This document shows, in pieces, positions 11,960-24,999 of a stretch of DNA of 64,000 nt. The notes under the pieces were generated by a model that worked only from the letters and a program-made list of their open reading frames with translations, made no database searches and was not told where the DNA came from. A program made the position numbers and the translations under genes. The number at the start of each line of letters is the position of its first letter. Position 1 is the stretch's first letter. The DNA comes from Lophius americanus (lineage: Eukaryota > Chordata > Actinopteri > Lophiiformes > Lophiidae): the NCBI GenBank assembly GCA_037951165.1, contig JBBDHG010000011.1:1329001-1393000 (forward strand), read 5' to 3'.

Positions 11960-13815
11960 ATTTAATGGCCGTTTTCAGGCTTGTAAGAGTGTCGTAAGCA
12001 TCCATTCAGCCTCCAGACGGACATAAAGTACAGTACACGGCCTCGCTTTGTCTCTCCATTGTCTTTATGTCCTGATTGTTATCCTTACAAGTCTTCCCTT
12101 TATCCTTCCATCCAGTATCTTCGGGATCTTTTAGATCTCAGTAACCTCCACGGTGAAATATTCCGAGCCCAGACAGAGCAAGATGTTGTGTTGGTGTTAA
12201 ATTATTCAGCCCTTCATTCTCTTTTTAACTGTTGCCCGGTTTGAAAACTTCAATTGACTCTGCTAGCTTATACTTAAAGTAGAAAAAACTCCATATAATT
12301 AATAATAGGAATTTGAGAGGTTTTGTTTTACTTTTGTGTGATGTTCAGATTTATTTTAGATCTTAACCTTGCCTATGCCCCTGGCTCCTAACTATATGTT
12401 TTCAGCTCTTGCACTGTGTGCCTCTCTTCTTGGTTTTTAGCTTTCAGGGTTACTGTTAATGGTGTGTCAGGATGGTAGCTTTGGATTACATCCAGTCTGT
12501 GCTCAAAAAGGCTGCAGAGAGTATCCGAGGTGGTATGTGAGGGGGTTTTATAAACACCTCCGAGTCAAGGTTCCCTCAAAGGCAGATCCCAAAACTAAAA
12601 TGTGTTGCAAAATGAAATATTGCAAAACTCAGACAGTCACGTGTGACAGCAGGACAATCAATATAAAGAACCACTCTATGCTCCATGTGAGCATGATGTT
12701 CAAACAGGATGACTCATTAATGGGATAGAAGTGGTCTTATATAGGCCTACTTACTATTCATTTCATTCTCTTAGCCTAGAAATGCTCTCCATGAAAGCAC
12801 AAACCAGCCCAATAGCAAATAGCAAAATAGCAAATACCCAAAGCTCCAGCACAATGGTAGGGAAATCAGCCAATTTTCTGTTCTTAATTTTTTGTGACAG
12901 TATTAGACTCAGAAGTATAAAAAAACGATTGGGTTCTTTATGTGGCATTCATAACATGTGTGAATCCAACATGTGAAAAAGTGGTGAGAAAAAAATCTTT
13001 TGTAGCGTTTTACTCGGATCGTTGCAAATTAAACAATGTTGCTTCTAATATGGATAGTAAACTATTGGCCTGATCAACAGCATTTTTAAGAATACATCAA
13101 ACATATAAAAAGCTACGGTACCAAAATTTATTTTTCTAATGCTTTGAATATATTCCACCATTATTCTACTTTGCATTAGAAAAGGAGCAAATCTTCATGT
13201 TCTGCTTTAATCTATCAACTCGTGTCCAAAGGGGATACATTTATCAAAACCAACCCGCATCTCCAGATGCTACATTCTTTATCCCGCTGTCGACGATCGA
13301 TCTGAGACCTGAAGTATACTGGTTTGCGCCGCTGGGACGTGTTTACCATGTAGTTTATATGGACACAAATCTCCAGTTGCTGCTGCAAAGGATTTTCTTT
13401 GAACAACACAGAACAAGTAGAAACTGAGGATGCTTCAATCCAAATCCGCGGTGCAGTGTTTCATTAAGAAGTGCAATTGTCCTGTTTTTATATGAAATAT
13501 AGAATTTTGAAATATGAAATATGAAATATAATAACATTTTGAGGCTTTGGTTCAGAAATCCTGGCTGAAAAAAAAATATGCTTTTCTAAAATAAATTCTA
13601 AAATCAAATTCGCCAGCATAATTTAAATCCAAACTTAATTGACATTAATTAGGAGTAAAATAACCTTTTTTGCTCCAAATCATTTAAAAAAAAGAGGATT
13701 ATATTAACAAAGTGAAATTTAAAGGGTTAAAATCCCTGAAAGAATCAGGATAATTTAATTCGAAGCTCTAATTTGAAGCTGTCCAAATACAAATTAATGC
13801 TTTACCAGTGGCCTT
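11960..13815. other. No supported feature
   Basis: Apart from short chance frames (for example an 89-codon cysteine-containing frame at 12459-12728 with no recognised family), I see nothing identifiable. A small TATGAAATA repeat is at about 13490-13530. Confidence 0.45.
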
Positions 13816-13819
13816 TATG

Positions 13820-15465
13820 ATATTTGGTATCCCTCAGGGATCCATACGTGGCCCCCTGCAGTTTCAAATAAACATGCTGACATTAAGTCATATAATGAAC
13901 AAAGACAAAATCTAGCATCATTGTTATGCAGATGATACACGGATATATGTGCCTGCTAAAATCCATTTAGCAGGGCAATTTCAACTTTAAGCTTGATCGT
14001 TTTTCCTCTTGTCTGTCTGGGATAAAGTGCTGGATGTCACAAAACCGGGTCAAAATGAATGAAAATACCTCTTTCTGCCCCCCCAAAGTCCCTCTGTATT
14101 TTGAAGGGACATCCTGGAACCCTGTACTCTAATATCAGACCTGCAGCCAGAAACCTTTGGTGTAGGAGCCAAACCCTTGTTGAAGAAAATTAAAGAATCT
14201 TTATGAGAAAGAAAAAAAAACCTTTCTCTATTAAATATTACAGAGACCCATGTGGCCAGTTTTGATGCCAAGGTCATGAATGGGCACCCGTTGATAGCGT
14301 CATTGTCCTTAGTACCAGCTGTCTAAGTACACACAGCTTAAGGACGCCGAGGGTAAAATATTTTTTCAATGGGTGTTTCTTATTTCTTCCAAAGTTATTT
14401 ATTTATATAAAGCTTTTTCTATTCTTTTTTTTTTTACATTGAATGTTGCGTCATACCCAGTCAGCAAATACAGAGTTTAGTTTATAAATATTCACACACA
14501 TTCACGCACACACGTCTTCGTTCATCAAACTCTTCAAACCTTCGCTGGATGATTTGGACATTAAACCCGTGTGTTACCTGTTTCATGGACATAATGTAAA
14601 CAAATTAAATCTTGTTGTGTATACTTCTGGAAGATAGAAATATGTCTAAATTAAATTTGGAAAGAAGCCATAATACTGGGTGTGATATTTGATGTTGACC
14701 TTTCTTTTGAAGCACAAATAAAGACTGTTGTTAAATCTTGCCAATTTTAACTGAGGACCATTTCCAAGATAAAGTCCTTCCTCTCTCGCTCTGATCTGGA
14801 GAAGGTCATCCATGCTTTCATTTCATCTCGTCTGGATTACTGTAATTCTTTGTATTCAGGGTGAAGCCAAAGAGCATTCATGTCACCAGCTTGCTCAGAA
14901 TGCCACAGCTCGGGCTTTAACAAACACCAGAACACAAGACCACATCAGCCCTGTTTTAGCCTCCCATCACTGGTCACCAGATGGTTATTAGAATCGACTT
15001 AAAGATCTTGCTGGTTACTTCTTAAGAACTTCACAGCTTAGCCCCAGCTCCGTCACTGAGCTGCTTCGCCTGCATGATTCTGGGCGCCGTCTCAGATCTC
15101 AGACAGCTCTGCAGAGGTTCCTGAGTCCTGCCCCGGGACTGAAGGTAACACTGTATTTTTTCTTCCTTTGGTCCCGGTCCCTCAGCTCTGTAACTACCTG
15201 CTTGCAGAATCAGTAACATCCTTTAAAACCCTTTTTAAACCATTGCTTTTCCAGAAAGCCTTTGAGTAATCCAAGCAGACAGTCTCAATGCCAGATGTTC
15301 TGATTTTGTTTTTAATTTTATTTGTGATTTTAAATTTTTTTTTGTAATTTTGGGTCTCTTTTAATTCCTTGTTTTTATCCAGTAAAGCACTTTGTATCAT
15401 AATCTTTTGGAAAAACGCTCTACAATAAAGTGTATTAATTATTATTATTATCTTATTATTATCAT
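13820..15465 (+). mobile_element. L2/Rex1-type LINE 3' half, heavily degraded
   Basis: On the plus strand, broken frames give FGIPQGSIRGPLQF and CYADDTRIYVPAK (RT motifs B and C) at 13830-13960. After an unmatched stretch at about 14290-14640 comes GVIFDVDLSFEAQIK, then FISSRLDYCNSLYSG at about 14815-14860, then further decayed C-terminal sequence. The 3' UTR has AAAGCACTTTGTATCATAAT and ends near AATAAAGTGTATTAATTATT with an ATT tail. The element is unrelated by orientation to the one at 2.66-5.6 kb and has decayed further. The middle gap may be an insertion or rapidly diverged LINE sequence. Confidence 0.8.
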
Positions 15466-16245
15466 TGTTATTATTATTACTATCATATATTCTTATAATC
15501 ATTATTAATGTTTGATATGAGACAATACTAAGTGGTTGAAATGCAAGCACTGCACAGATGAGTAATCTTACAGAACTGAAGGTGAACAATTGAGTTTGTA
15601 GTGCTTACAAAGGATCTCCTAAAGTCAAATATATCTAAACACTTCAAACAAATTCAGCAAAGTGAATAATCCAGTTATGAGACCTGAGACCACACCTTTA
15701 GGATCCTTTAAGAGCATATCATTTAGTTAATTTATGTTTTATTTGTGTTTGAGCTGATGCAAATAGACATAAGTCTATCCTAGAGTTACCTGAGGTAACT
15801 GTAACATGATCGTGCAGAAAATAGCCCAAGGACCCAATATGTGGTCATAATCCAAAGACAAAATAATTAATTCAGATATATAAGAATAAAAATTTATGAA
15901 CTTATAGAGATAGAAAGTTTCAATCAATCCGTGAACACATGCCATCACAAAAGTTCAACTCAACAAACAGACTGGACTAATAGAGGAAACCATCTTTAGG
16001 TTACCTCTATTAGACGATGAGAAAAAGGTGGATCAGACACAGGTGAACACAAACAACATATTCATGAGAGGGAGAACAAAAAACCAAAGAAAGGAAGAGT
16101 GAATTATAAACACGACAACTTTCAAATCAAAAGAGGAAATAAACATAAATCCAAAATCATTACTGAACTTTTGTCATTCTTCTTACAACTGCAGTTAGCT
16201 AAGCAACTCACAATACTAACTCTGTAATAAATTTACACACACACA
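15466..16245. other. No supported feature
   Basis: AT-rich sequence; begins with the ATT/TTA simple repeat trailing the LINE. Confidence 0.45.
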
Positions 16246-16249
16246 GACA

Positions 16250-16690
16250 CCAATTAGCCATAACATTATAACCAATGATAAATGAAGTCATCGGAACATT
16301 GATTATATCTTTAGTTAGACACCTGTGAGTCGGTGGGATATATTAAGCTGCAAGTAAAACATTTTGTACTTCAAGTTAGAGCAAGAAAAAACGGCAGGTG
16401 TAAGGATTCTGAGCAAGTCAGATCATGATGGCTAGACTTGATTGAACCGTTTCCTAGACATGTCTTAATGGGTTTCTTCTGTGGTTAGGACCTACCAAAG
16501 CATTCTTTGCAGCGCCGAATGATGAACCAGGAGCAAGATCATGGATGCCCAATCCTTAACGATATGCGCTGGTTTCAAAGGTTAGCCTTTGCTGTTTTAT
16601 CCCTCAAAGAGCTACGGTAGCGTAAATTGCTGAAAAAGTTATGCTAATTCTGATAGAAAGGTGCTGTTGTGGCGGTAAAAAGGACCCATG
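16250..16690 (+). mobile_element. Tc1-like DNA transposon, 5' remnant
   Basis: Starts with the terminal inverted repeat segment TTAGCCATAACATTATAACC. It continues through GGTGGGATATATTAAGCTGC, the start region of the transposase gene (GATCATGATGGCTAGACTTG), and AGAGCTACGGTAGCGTAAAT TGCTGAAAAAGTTATGC, which encodes part of the DNA-binding domain. The 3' portion and right terminal repeat are missing, and the frame is broken. Confidence 0.8.
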
Positions 16691-16699
16691 CAATATTAG

Positions 16700-18360
16700 G
16701 CAGACCGATTCTCTCAATTAAACTTGGCAACAAAACAAATACGCTTCCTTTCACCTCCCAACTGTTCAACTATTGCTGTAACAACCATGACTTCTAAGAC
16801 GTCTGAATATTATCAACGCTTGACAAAGACAGCGGTTTATGTATTGTGTGTTTTCATAGGGCCGAGAAAAAGAGTTTTGAGTACAGTTTATTCTTATTCG
16901 CAACAGGCTCCATGTGTAATCAAGAAAACAGCATTTTCGCAATGGGGAAGTAGGGGCAAGAAAAACTAAAAAGCTGACGCCAGAGGAAGGCATTAGATCT
17001 GTATTAAAACCATTGTCCTCCATCTCTGATGTATTTTTTCACTGCTATATGAAAGTGGCATTGTTCGAGTCTTTCTAAATCCATGTTAGGAGCTCATGAA
17101 ATATTTATGGCGCCAAGCAAACAACAAGATGTGTAATTATCATCAAGCAAAAGGGTACACAATGGCTGCAATCAAGCCACTTCTGCCTGTCTGTCAGTCA
17201 ATCCAGGGAAAGGTTAAGTTAGCCTCCTACTCCTCTAATTTCTGCTGACCTTTCAGGGACGGTGTCTCATGCCAAGCAACGTTCCTCCACATTTCTTGAC
17301 ACATATTAAATCACTCAGAATACGATCAGCATCGAACTGTCTAAAGATAAACGTCATACTTATGGTGTCTGCGCAGCATTCTAGTGATGCTGCAGAAACT
17401 TGGAGCCCTGAACCTGCTCCTCTGCAAAGCCTCGCCGGGATGAGACGATGACACATCCTGACACATTACGGTGATGCTGGCAGGGATCCAAAGCTGAAGG
17501 TGAGACATGAAAGCACAAAAAGGCTAAGGATACGGAAATCATGTTCTTACATGGGTATTTCTGCAACGTAACGGGTTGATTTCTCATATGAGAAAACATG
17601 TCGCCGCTCCGCTCACGGATGTTTTGCATTTCTACCTGACTGCCATGACAGTTTTTTGGGGATATGAGACATTGTTTTGCAGTGCAAACATGTGCTTCTG
17701 ATTCAGTACAGACACACTTAATGACTCCTGCTGTCTGTATGATACACTGCACAACTCTTCAGTGTGTGGAAGACAAAAATGTTGTATTGGAAACATTATC
17801 TACAATTTTGTTCAAACAAAAACATAAGTTTATCTTGAGAAATGGATGGACTTGCAGATGCCAATGCTAAGCATTGAAATCCCAATACTTAATTACATCA
17901 TACACTCACTAGATTTAAACATATAAATATTTTTTTGGATGAAATTTGAGATGATCTACTGTCGGATTGGTTACAAATCTACATGTAGGCCAGGTTTTGT
18001 AATGATTTTCAAAATACAAGGTTTGCTAGTTTTGTGTCTTGAGAAAAAAAATGTTTTTCCATTTCAATAAATAGCCTCAGTGCCTTTTTCCAACAAATCC
18101 CAAATGACATCCCCCTTGTTCAACTAATCACCCCTGTAGTGGAGGAGAAAATAACATCTGCGAGAACGCCACTGCTTGGGGAAACATGCTGGGCAGTCTA
18201 CCACACAAATCATCAGGGCTGTGTAGTGTTTGTGCACCAGTAGGCAGTGGAATAACAGCATTCTGGTTGACCATGTGTAAAGATTCAGATAGATCAGAAT
18301 AAGAATCATCCCACATGATCAAACAGAGGATGAGCCAGTCCATAAAGGAGGCAGATTACT
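16700..18360. other. No supported feature
   Basis: Several overlapping frames on both strands at 16.7-17.9 kb reach 60-123 codons, but none shows a family motif or exon-like composition. Confidence 0.45.
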
Positions 18361-18366
18361 GCTCTA

Positions 18367-18485
18367 ATGATATATCCCGAAAAGTGTGGGATACAATGGA
18401 ATCATGATCGCTGCAGCAGATCCTTCGTGTTAGCGCGATAACTCAAAAACTATTTCATGGATCATTTTCAAATTTTATACCACCC
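18367..18485 (-). repeat. Family A 3'-end fragment
   Basis: The plus strand reads GATATATCCCGAAAAGTGTG, GGATACAATGGAATCATGAT, then GATCCTTCGTGTTAGCGCGA and the CTCAAAAACTATTTCATGG block. It is the cleanest example of the 3' terminal sequence. The first 14 bases mirror the 5' end of other copies in inverted orientation. Confidence 0.75.
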
Positions 18486-19056
18486 TAGAGTGCAGGGAAG
18501 AGCTGGATTGATTTGGGGAAAAGTTGGTTGTATGTCCTACAAGAAGCAAATAGGGATTGCTGTGTTCGGACACCATAAAACTACCCAAGCAAAGTCTCAG
18601 ATGAACAGTAATTTGCTTCAAATGTATTAAATGTATTTTTAAAATGAAACTTGTGATGTTCACATATTCACTGAATGGATGTTTATGCTTTATGAGTAAG
18701 CATGACCTACAAAGGGATAAAATATGAACAAATCGATAGGATAATAGATTCTATTGTATCATTGCCATCGCTTTGTTTTGAACACTAAATGTAGGGTTTC
18801 ATCCAACATTATCCTCTTTTGATGGGACATACTTATATATAACTATATTAATCTTTGGATTTAAAGCTTATGTTCTGCTATAGTTGGGTCGGGATCAGTT
18901 AATGGAAAAAGATATGATTCAGTGAAACAGAATGAGTCATCTCTGCCACAGAGGTGAACAAAAAGTTCAGTAACATACAGCATGTAAAATGACTAATGTT
19001 ATAAAGTTTGTTTGAAATAATTGTCTTTCAAAGTGCTTTTTGTTTGGAAGTAAGTC

Positions 19057-19172
19057 TAAAGTCTAGACTTTTATGATTCTTATGTTAAGATAAGAAAAGA
19101 TTATGGCTTGAGGAGTCAAGCCATAATCATCAATCCTTCAAACAAAGTTTAATTTGAAAAGTCTAGACTCTT
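19057..19172. repeat. Long inverted repeat with a 13-bp perfect hairpin
   Basis: The centre is a perfect 13-bp stem: GATTATGGCTTGA (19099-19111) pairs with TCAAGCCATAATC (19116-19128) across a 4-base loop GGAG. Outside it, AGTCTAGACTTTT (19060-19072) is matched in inverted orientation by AAAAGTCTAGACT (19157-19169). Nothing else in the window matches. It could be a small palindromic element or a hairpin-RNA locus; the sequence alone does not decide. Confidence 0.8.
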
Positions 19173-20089
19173 TTCTGTGGACACTCTACAAACTTAAGTA
19201 TTTTACTACAGAGTACGAAAACACAACTAAATCATGTCAAACATAACCTTGAGTGTGAATACATGATTCACCTTTAGTGCCATTAGCCATGTTTAATACA
19301 TTTTTTATCGTATCAATTCTTTATTTTAAGGTTATGAAGTTGACAGAGGAGAAGAAAATAAACGTAAAATAATTGAATTTGTGAGTCTGAGAGGTTTTCA
19401 ATATCCAGAAGCCAGAGCCAATGCCTGCAAGCCCTCTGGCACATTTTGGGACACGCTCTTGGCTAAATAACACCGCCTTAGGTAAAATAACGTTTAGAAA
19501 TATGTTTTGTTTGTTTTTTTCCATAATCCATACGCAGGTCAGATTGCATAATGACCCTTCATATGATCTGAATGATTCTGCCACTCTGCTCTACAGCCTT
19601 GAAAGCTGTATGATTCCAGTTGATGCTTATGGTCAGATGATAATGGTATTAGTCATAAAAGAAACTCTCTTTTGGAATTTATCCATTTACATAACTATTA
19701 TCAGTATTTCAGGTCCGCAGAAAACAGAGTCAATTAAGAATTAATTAAAATGTTGTATCCATTCCTTTAGTCTGAGTCAAGGTAGATAAAGGTTGTGTTA
19801 CTTTTGGAGGTAGCCAGACAAGCTATGCTAATCCCCTGCTAGCCGCATCCTCATCTTCAGTTTGCAAATGTGGTAATTTTATCAAACTACTCATCTAATG
19901 TCTAACAAGAAATCTATTCTATTATTTCTATAATATAAAATATTATTCTATTATTTCTCACATTTTGAAATCACCTTGACTGCGATAGTTTCAGTGTGTA
20001 GCCGTAGTGCAGTACTAACTTAAAGAGCCGATTTACAAATCTAAAAATGGTGACATAAGATCTATCCCACATTTCTCTCTCTCCTTCTC

Positions 20090-20680
20090 TACTTGAATAT
20101 TTCCTACACTGAACCCGAACCACCTGTGTTTGTGTTGCTTTACCACAGAGGAAATGTAACACTCATTTCAGTTCGGGCACTTGCTCTGGTTAGGTCCATC
20201 CAGTCCACTTGTCCAAAACAACTCAATGGGTTGGGTTGTGGAGTGATCGCTCTCCAGGAGGAAAGATGGCGTCCGGGTTCTCAGAAGCTCGCGACCAGTG
20301 CCGCCAGCCTCTTTCCCTGTGCGGCTGCTGCGAAGGAGGCTGGCAGCGTTGAATCCAGTTGAATTCAAGGTCGGGCCTAAACCTTACGTGAGTCTTCATG
20401 TTTGCTTTGAGGGCGAGGCGTTGCGCTCCGCTACTTTTTCTTGTTCTAAATAATGATCCTCAATTTGTCAAAACACAGTAACAACTTCAAATGTGAATTC
20501 CCTCTGCAGACGTCTGTACGAACGTGGTGGCCTCCATGGCGAACCCGCTCCATAAGGAGAAACAGGGCTTTCTTCTAAACAAACTTTTTTTTTTTTAAAT
20601 GTACACAAAAACATATTGATATGAAAACTATATTTCATTTATTCAAAAAAAACAACAACTAGTGTGTCAAAGTGCAGTAT
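20090..20680 (+). other. GC-rich block: candidate first exon or dispersed repeat
   Basis: A local GC-rich island in AT-rich DNA. It has a start in good context (GGAAAGATGGCGTCCGGGTT at about 20267), giving only 24 codons before a stop at 20350. A donor-like TTACGTGAGTC lies at about 20385-20395 and an acceptor-like CCCTCTGCAGACG at about 20502-20514. It then reads AACGTGGTGGCCTCCATGGC and decays into poly-T at 20585. The last phrase resembles a repeat I associate with many fish loci, so a dispersed repeat derived from a gene start is the more likely reading. No second copy is in this window. Confidence 0.35.
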
Positions 20681-20699
20681 GTTCACATATGTAGTTTGA

Positions 20700-22700
20700 C
20701 CAGAAACACACAAACATCACATTGATCACAAAACCTCCTCAAACTATCAGAAGCGAAGGAGATAAGTTACTTTCAATATTTTGGCCATCTGGACCTGAAT
20801 CTCAATAACCCTTCAACACATTTCCTACATACGGTATGTCTCGGAATTTACACACTGTGAGCTCTTATTTTGAGCATTGAGTAAACAAGAATTCTGTCCA
20901 TACATAATGTAAGAGCTGCTGTTAATATTTTGCACCTCACACCATAATTGCCGAAGCTGTGGTGAAAAATCAAAGCTAAAGAGCCCTCTTGGATGCTCCT
21001 ATGTCATATAAAACATAATGATGCCCTCTATGATGGCCCAATATGCAAATAAATGTGATAAGGTGCCCTCTGGGGCACCCTCCCAGCTGATTCACTGCTA
21101 CATAGACCGGTCTGCTGGCTTGAAAAGGATTTGGAAGGGTTTGATGCATCAGAACGTTTTTTTCTTGTACTGGTGTCTGTGATCCCACTTTCCTCTCCTG
21201 AACCAAAGCACAAGAAATGACCGCCCATCCACTTCCAGCATGGAGATGTCCTGTGGTGCCACTCCATTCAAATGCATTGCTGGAATCATGGGTTCTGTAT
21301 GGTTGTGACCAGTAAAACCTTTAAAATGACCATCCCATTTAGACTCTTTATACCAAATGATTGGACTGAGACGCATGGGTGACAGAACTCAGGCACCACC
21401 GGCGGAAGCGACATGAGGAAATGCAAGACAATTATTGAAACAAATTGAGCCTGACTGTTAATATAAATATATATTTTGCTTTTCCTATTTCTTTTTTCCC
21501 AGTTAATCATTTGGAGTGTTCAGCTTGACGCCGGTGGACCTGCTCTGCTTCTCATTATTACCACAGCGGTTAGTAACCACACAGGTCAATGCACTGGCTG
21601 TCTGATACATCCAAACTGTTCTGGCAATTGGATGTTTCACCCTCGTGCATACTTTGGAAGAATAAACATAAAAGAGCCCAAAGAGATTGTAGAAGCCTCC
21701 CACTAATTAAACCATGTGCTCTTTAAACAGCAATCCGGGTAATGTGCGAATCACATCAGTATCCCACTTCAACGTTTCCTACCTGCCATTATTTCCTGTC
21801 ACTACTCTTCACTTTAATAGCATCTCAGACACTTTCAACCTCTTCAGCACCTCCAGTAGCACCTCGCCGCTTTTTCTTTGTGCCACTGGATGCTAACAAC
21901 CTCACCTGCAGGCTTATGTTGGCAAAGCTGTGTGTCAAAATCAAAGACCACTAAGATCGGGGCACAGAAAAGTCACAAAAAAGAGCTGAAAATATCAGAT
22001 GACATAGCTGAAACGGAGAGACAGGCATCGACTGAAGAGGCTGTTGACGCTTTCTTGTGTGAGAATGGGAGCTGCATTGCCCATCTGCTATAAACAGCTG
22101 CTGATATTGTAATATAAACAACAAAAGGCAAGAATAACAAAGAGTACAAATAGCTCCGAGGCATTTGTTCCGTTGTTTCCTAAAAACTAGCTTAATGTTT
22201 GCTCTCTCCTGTTTATAGACTACATAAATTGATGAATTGCTTCGCCCCGCCGAAAAGCATCCTCCATAAGTCACCGTTCATATTCCTCCCTTATTGTAGC
22301 TTTGATAAATTCATTACGCCCCGCTGCAGTAAAAACGTGTGGAATTAAACGGAGCACTTTGGACGATTTTTGATAAAACAATGATTATTTTTCCTTGATG
22401 AACCGCAGCTAAAATAAACCTGAATCTGGCAGGTCAATCGCTTTCCATTCTTCGCATTGTTTAACACAGTCAGGATGATGTTTCTGGATGGGAGTCTTAT
22501 CTGCGAATGTGACGCCGTCCTGAATTAGAGCTAACAGATGTGACGTGCCAAGAGATAAAGAGACAGACAGCTAAATAATCAGCCTGCAAGGACCTGTCAG
22601 TAGAATGCAATTACCTAAAGAATGGACAAAGAAGCCGCTATTCCAGAGGCTTCTGGTGGATTTTGAGTGGGAAATGAGAGTGAAGGTGAGTGCATGAAAG
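20700..22700. other. No supported feature
   Basis: Mixed-composition unique DNA. Chance frames overlap on both strands at 21.0-22.3 kb, with no recognised domain. Confidence 0.4.
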
Positions 22701-22712
22701 GCGGATGCAGGT

Positions 22713-22743
22713 TTTGGGGCCAAAGGGACACTGGCCCCAAAAC
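22713..22743. repeat. Short perfect hairpin
   Basis: TTTTGGGGCCA and TGGCCCCAAAA form an 11-bp perfect stem around a 9-base loop. Immediately after it, CACAGAAAACCCCTGCCA is repeated twice in direct orientation. A pyrimidine-rich tract follows to about 23040. Confidence 0.85.
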
Positions 22744-23475
22744 ACAGAAAACCCCTGCCAGTCACAGAAAACCCCTGCCACCCTTCTCTATCTACTCCAC
22801 CCTGCCTCCACTCGCTTCCTCACCTCTTCCCCACACTCCCTGCTGTTCTGAACAGTTTACCCCAGTAATTCCACTCCTGCGAATCTTCATCTCCACCTTC
22901 ATATCCTTGCGTCCTCACCCTTTCCAACTGCCTCTTTTTCACTCACACACGTTTTCTGTCCTGCTGCGACTGCCTTTCTCTCCAGCACATAACTTCACCT
23001 CTCCAGGTTTTCTTCCATCTGCTACCCACTCTCACTACTGACCACAATGTCATACACGAAGGTCAAAGTCCGCAGAGACTGTCAGCCTGCCAATCATCAT
23101 AAAAAACAAGAAGGAACTCAAATCCAGTCCTTGATACAATCCCACTTCCATCTTGAACCCATCCATCACTCCTACCATACACCTCATTGCTGTTATACTG
23201 CTCTGATACGTATCCTGAATCACTCTAACACTCTTCTCTGTTTACAGAATCAGCAGCTAAATATGAACCTATCTATCGAAATAAACTGCGTTACTACACG
23301 ATGAGGTTGAAGATGATGTCACAGTTTGACAGTTGAACAGTATCATCTTGGATATAGATGGGCAAGCTAATATGCAATATAGGTTGGAATCTGGACCTTC
23401 AATGTTATAAGTAGCTACATTCCCTATACAATGTGATTAGGTGTAACTTAAAATGGTTTTGCACAAAATATTACC

Positions 23476-23491
23476 TTTTTTTTTTTTTTTT
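23476..23491. repeat. Poly-T tract
   Basis: Sixteen consecutive T residues. Similar tracts are at 34514-34529 and 34895-34913. They could be A-tails of old minus-strand retrocopies, but no adjoining retroposed gene is recognisable. Confidence 0.9.
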
Positions 23492-24704
23492 ATTTACAAA
23501 CCTACTGTTCTCAAGCATTATTATAGTGCAGAATCAGATTTACAAAAATGTCAAAATGTCACACTGTGCCCCCAATGCCATGTAGTGTTTGCTGACAGCC
23601 TCCTCGGGTCTGTTTGTTTTATGTTTTTCTGAAAAGGTACGCGCTCCTGCTGGTTATGAACTCTCCAAAGTGGTTTTACTGTGACTCTACAGGACTGAAT
23701 GGTGGACCTGAAAAATACGAAAAGGCCATCGGCTTCATAAACACATATATTAGCAGCTGAGGTTCAACACGTAAGGTGACATTTCCCTCTATCTATCTAC
23801 ATTTTTCAGTCAATGCGCTGAATGTTAGGCATTTTCCTTTCTTCCCCGACTGCTCCTTCAGAATCTGCATCCTATATTACTTCCCTTCTTTTTGTCGAGA
23901 ATTAATTGGAAACTGGAATTGCTTTTCAAATTGTCCCAACTTGTATCAGCCGACCTAATTAGTTCAATGATTACACTGGCTGGGAGGAGATCTCTGCCTC
24001 AATGATGTGACTAATTTGAATGAATATTTCAAACTCATGTCTGCAATTAATGCCATTTACATATGTAATGTGCCTGCTTGATTACTTAATTATGTTTGCA
24101 TTCCCTGATGATGTCACTGACAGGTGTCTTTTTAGAGTATTCTTAAATAAGAAGGGACCTGAACAGATGTCCCACTTCATTCAACTCCTGCAAATACTGC
24201 AGTGCATACAGACAAGCTCAACCTGAATCCAGAGCTGCTGAGCAATTGTGGCTTGCAATGACTTTACATCCAACCCTGACAAATCTATTCCCTATCATCC
24301 ATTGACATCTCACAAACTGACATGTCTATGGCTATTCCTTGCAGATTTAGTTCCCTAAGGCTCTAGAAATGTAAAAAAATATTTGAAGAAAATTCTTCCT
24401 TTGCTTGTCAGTACTTTGGATTGTTACGTTCAAAGATAAAGGGAAAGGACACCAAAATATGAACTTGGAATCATGGAAATCATTTCCATACAATTAAATG
24501 GGTTTCTTTCAGAATTAAGCAATTATGTTGGTCTAACTTAATGTTGGGTCAGTATGAATTATTAGAGATGATTTTACTTAGATACCGGTTTTTGCTACAA
24601 CCTAGCTCATTAGGTCTGATTCAGCTTGGCTACTTGATATAGGTCAAACTTTTTTTTGCCGGGTTGGTTCAACTAATTTTTCCAGTAGTAAAACTAGGCC
24701 CACG

Positions 24705-24985
24705 CTATCGTCCCTGACAGCAAGGATAAGATCAGGAAAAGGCCCCAATCCCCTGTGTTGTACAAGCAATCTCCTTGATTGAACTCCTCCAATTAAATGT
24801 GAAGTCATGTCCGTAAAAAACTTACTGAGTAAAATATAAACTTTTTCGACTGAAGCATGATATAAAAGGTATATATCCTTCAGTCGATTGTAATTTGGAG
24901 TAAATCGGACAAATAGTTGATAAAGATACGACCCATATTTCCTAAAATCAAATCCTTCCTACTGAACGTTCCAATTATGACAATG
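24705..24985 (+). repeat. Family A 5' half
   Basis: Begins CTATCGTCCCTGACAGCAAG, then GGCCCCAATCCCCTGTGTTG, TACAAGCAATCTCCTTGATT and GAACTCCTCCAATTAAATGT. This is the clearest version of the 5' end, shared with 52251 and, reversed, with 29645. A local 10-bp inverted repeat TCGACTGAAG / CTTCAGTCGA lies at about 24847-24888 inside it. Confidence 0.75.
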
Positions 24986-24999
24986 ATCAATATTTTTAC

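Noticed and set aside
22667..23041. Serine/proline-rich 124-codon frame
   Set aside because: It translates a pyrimidine-rich tract; composition alone explains it.
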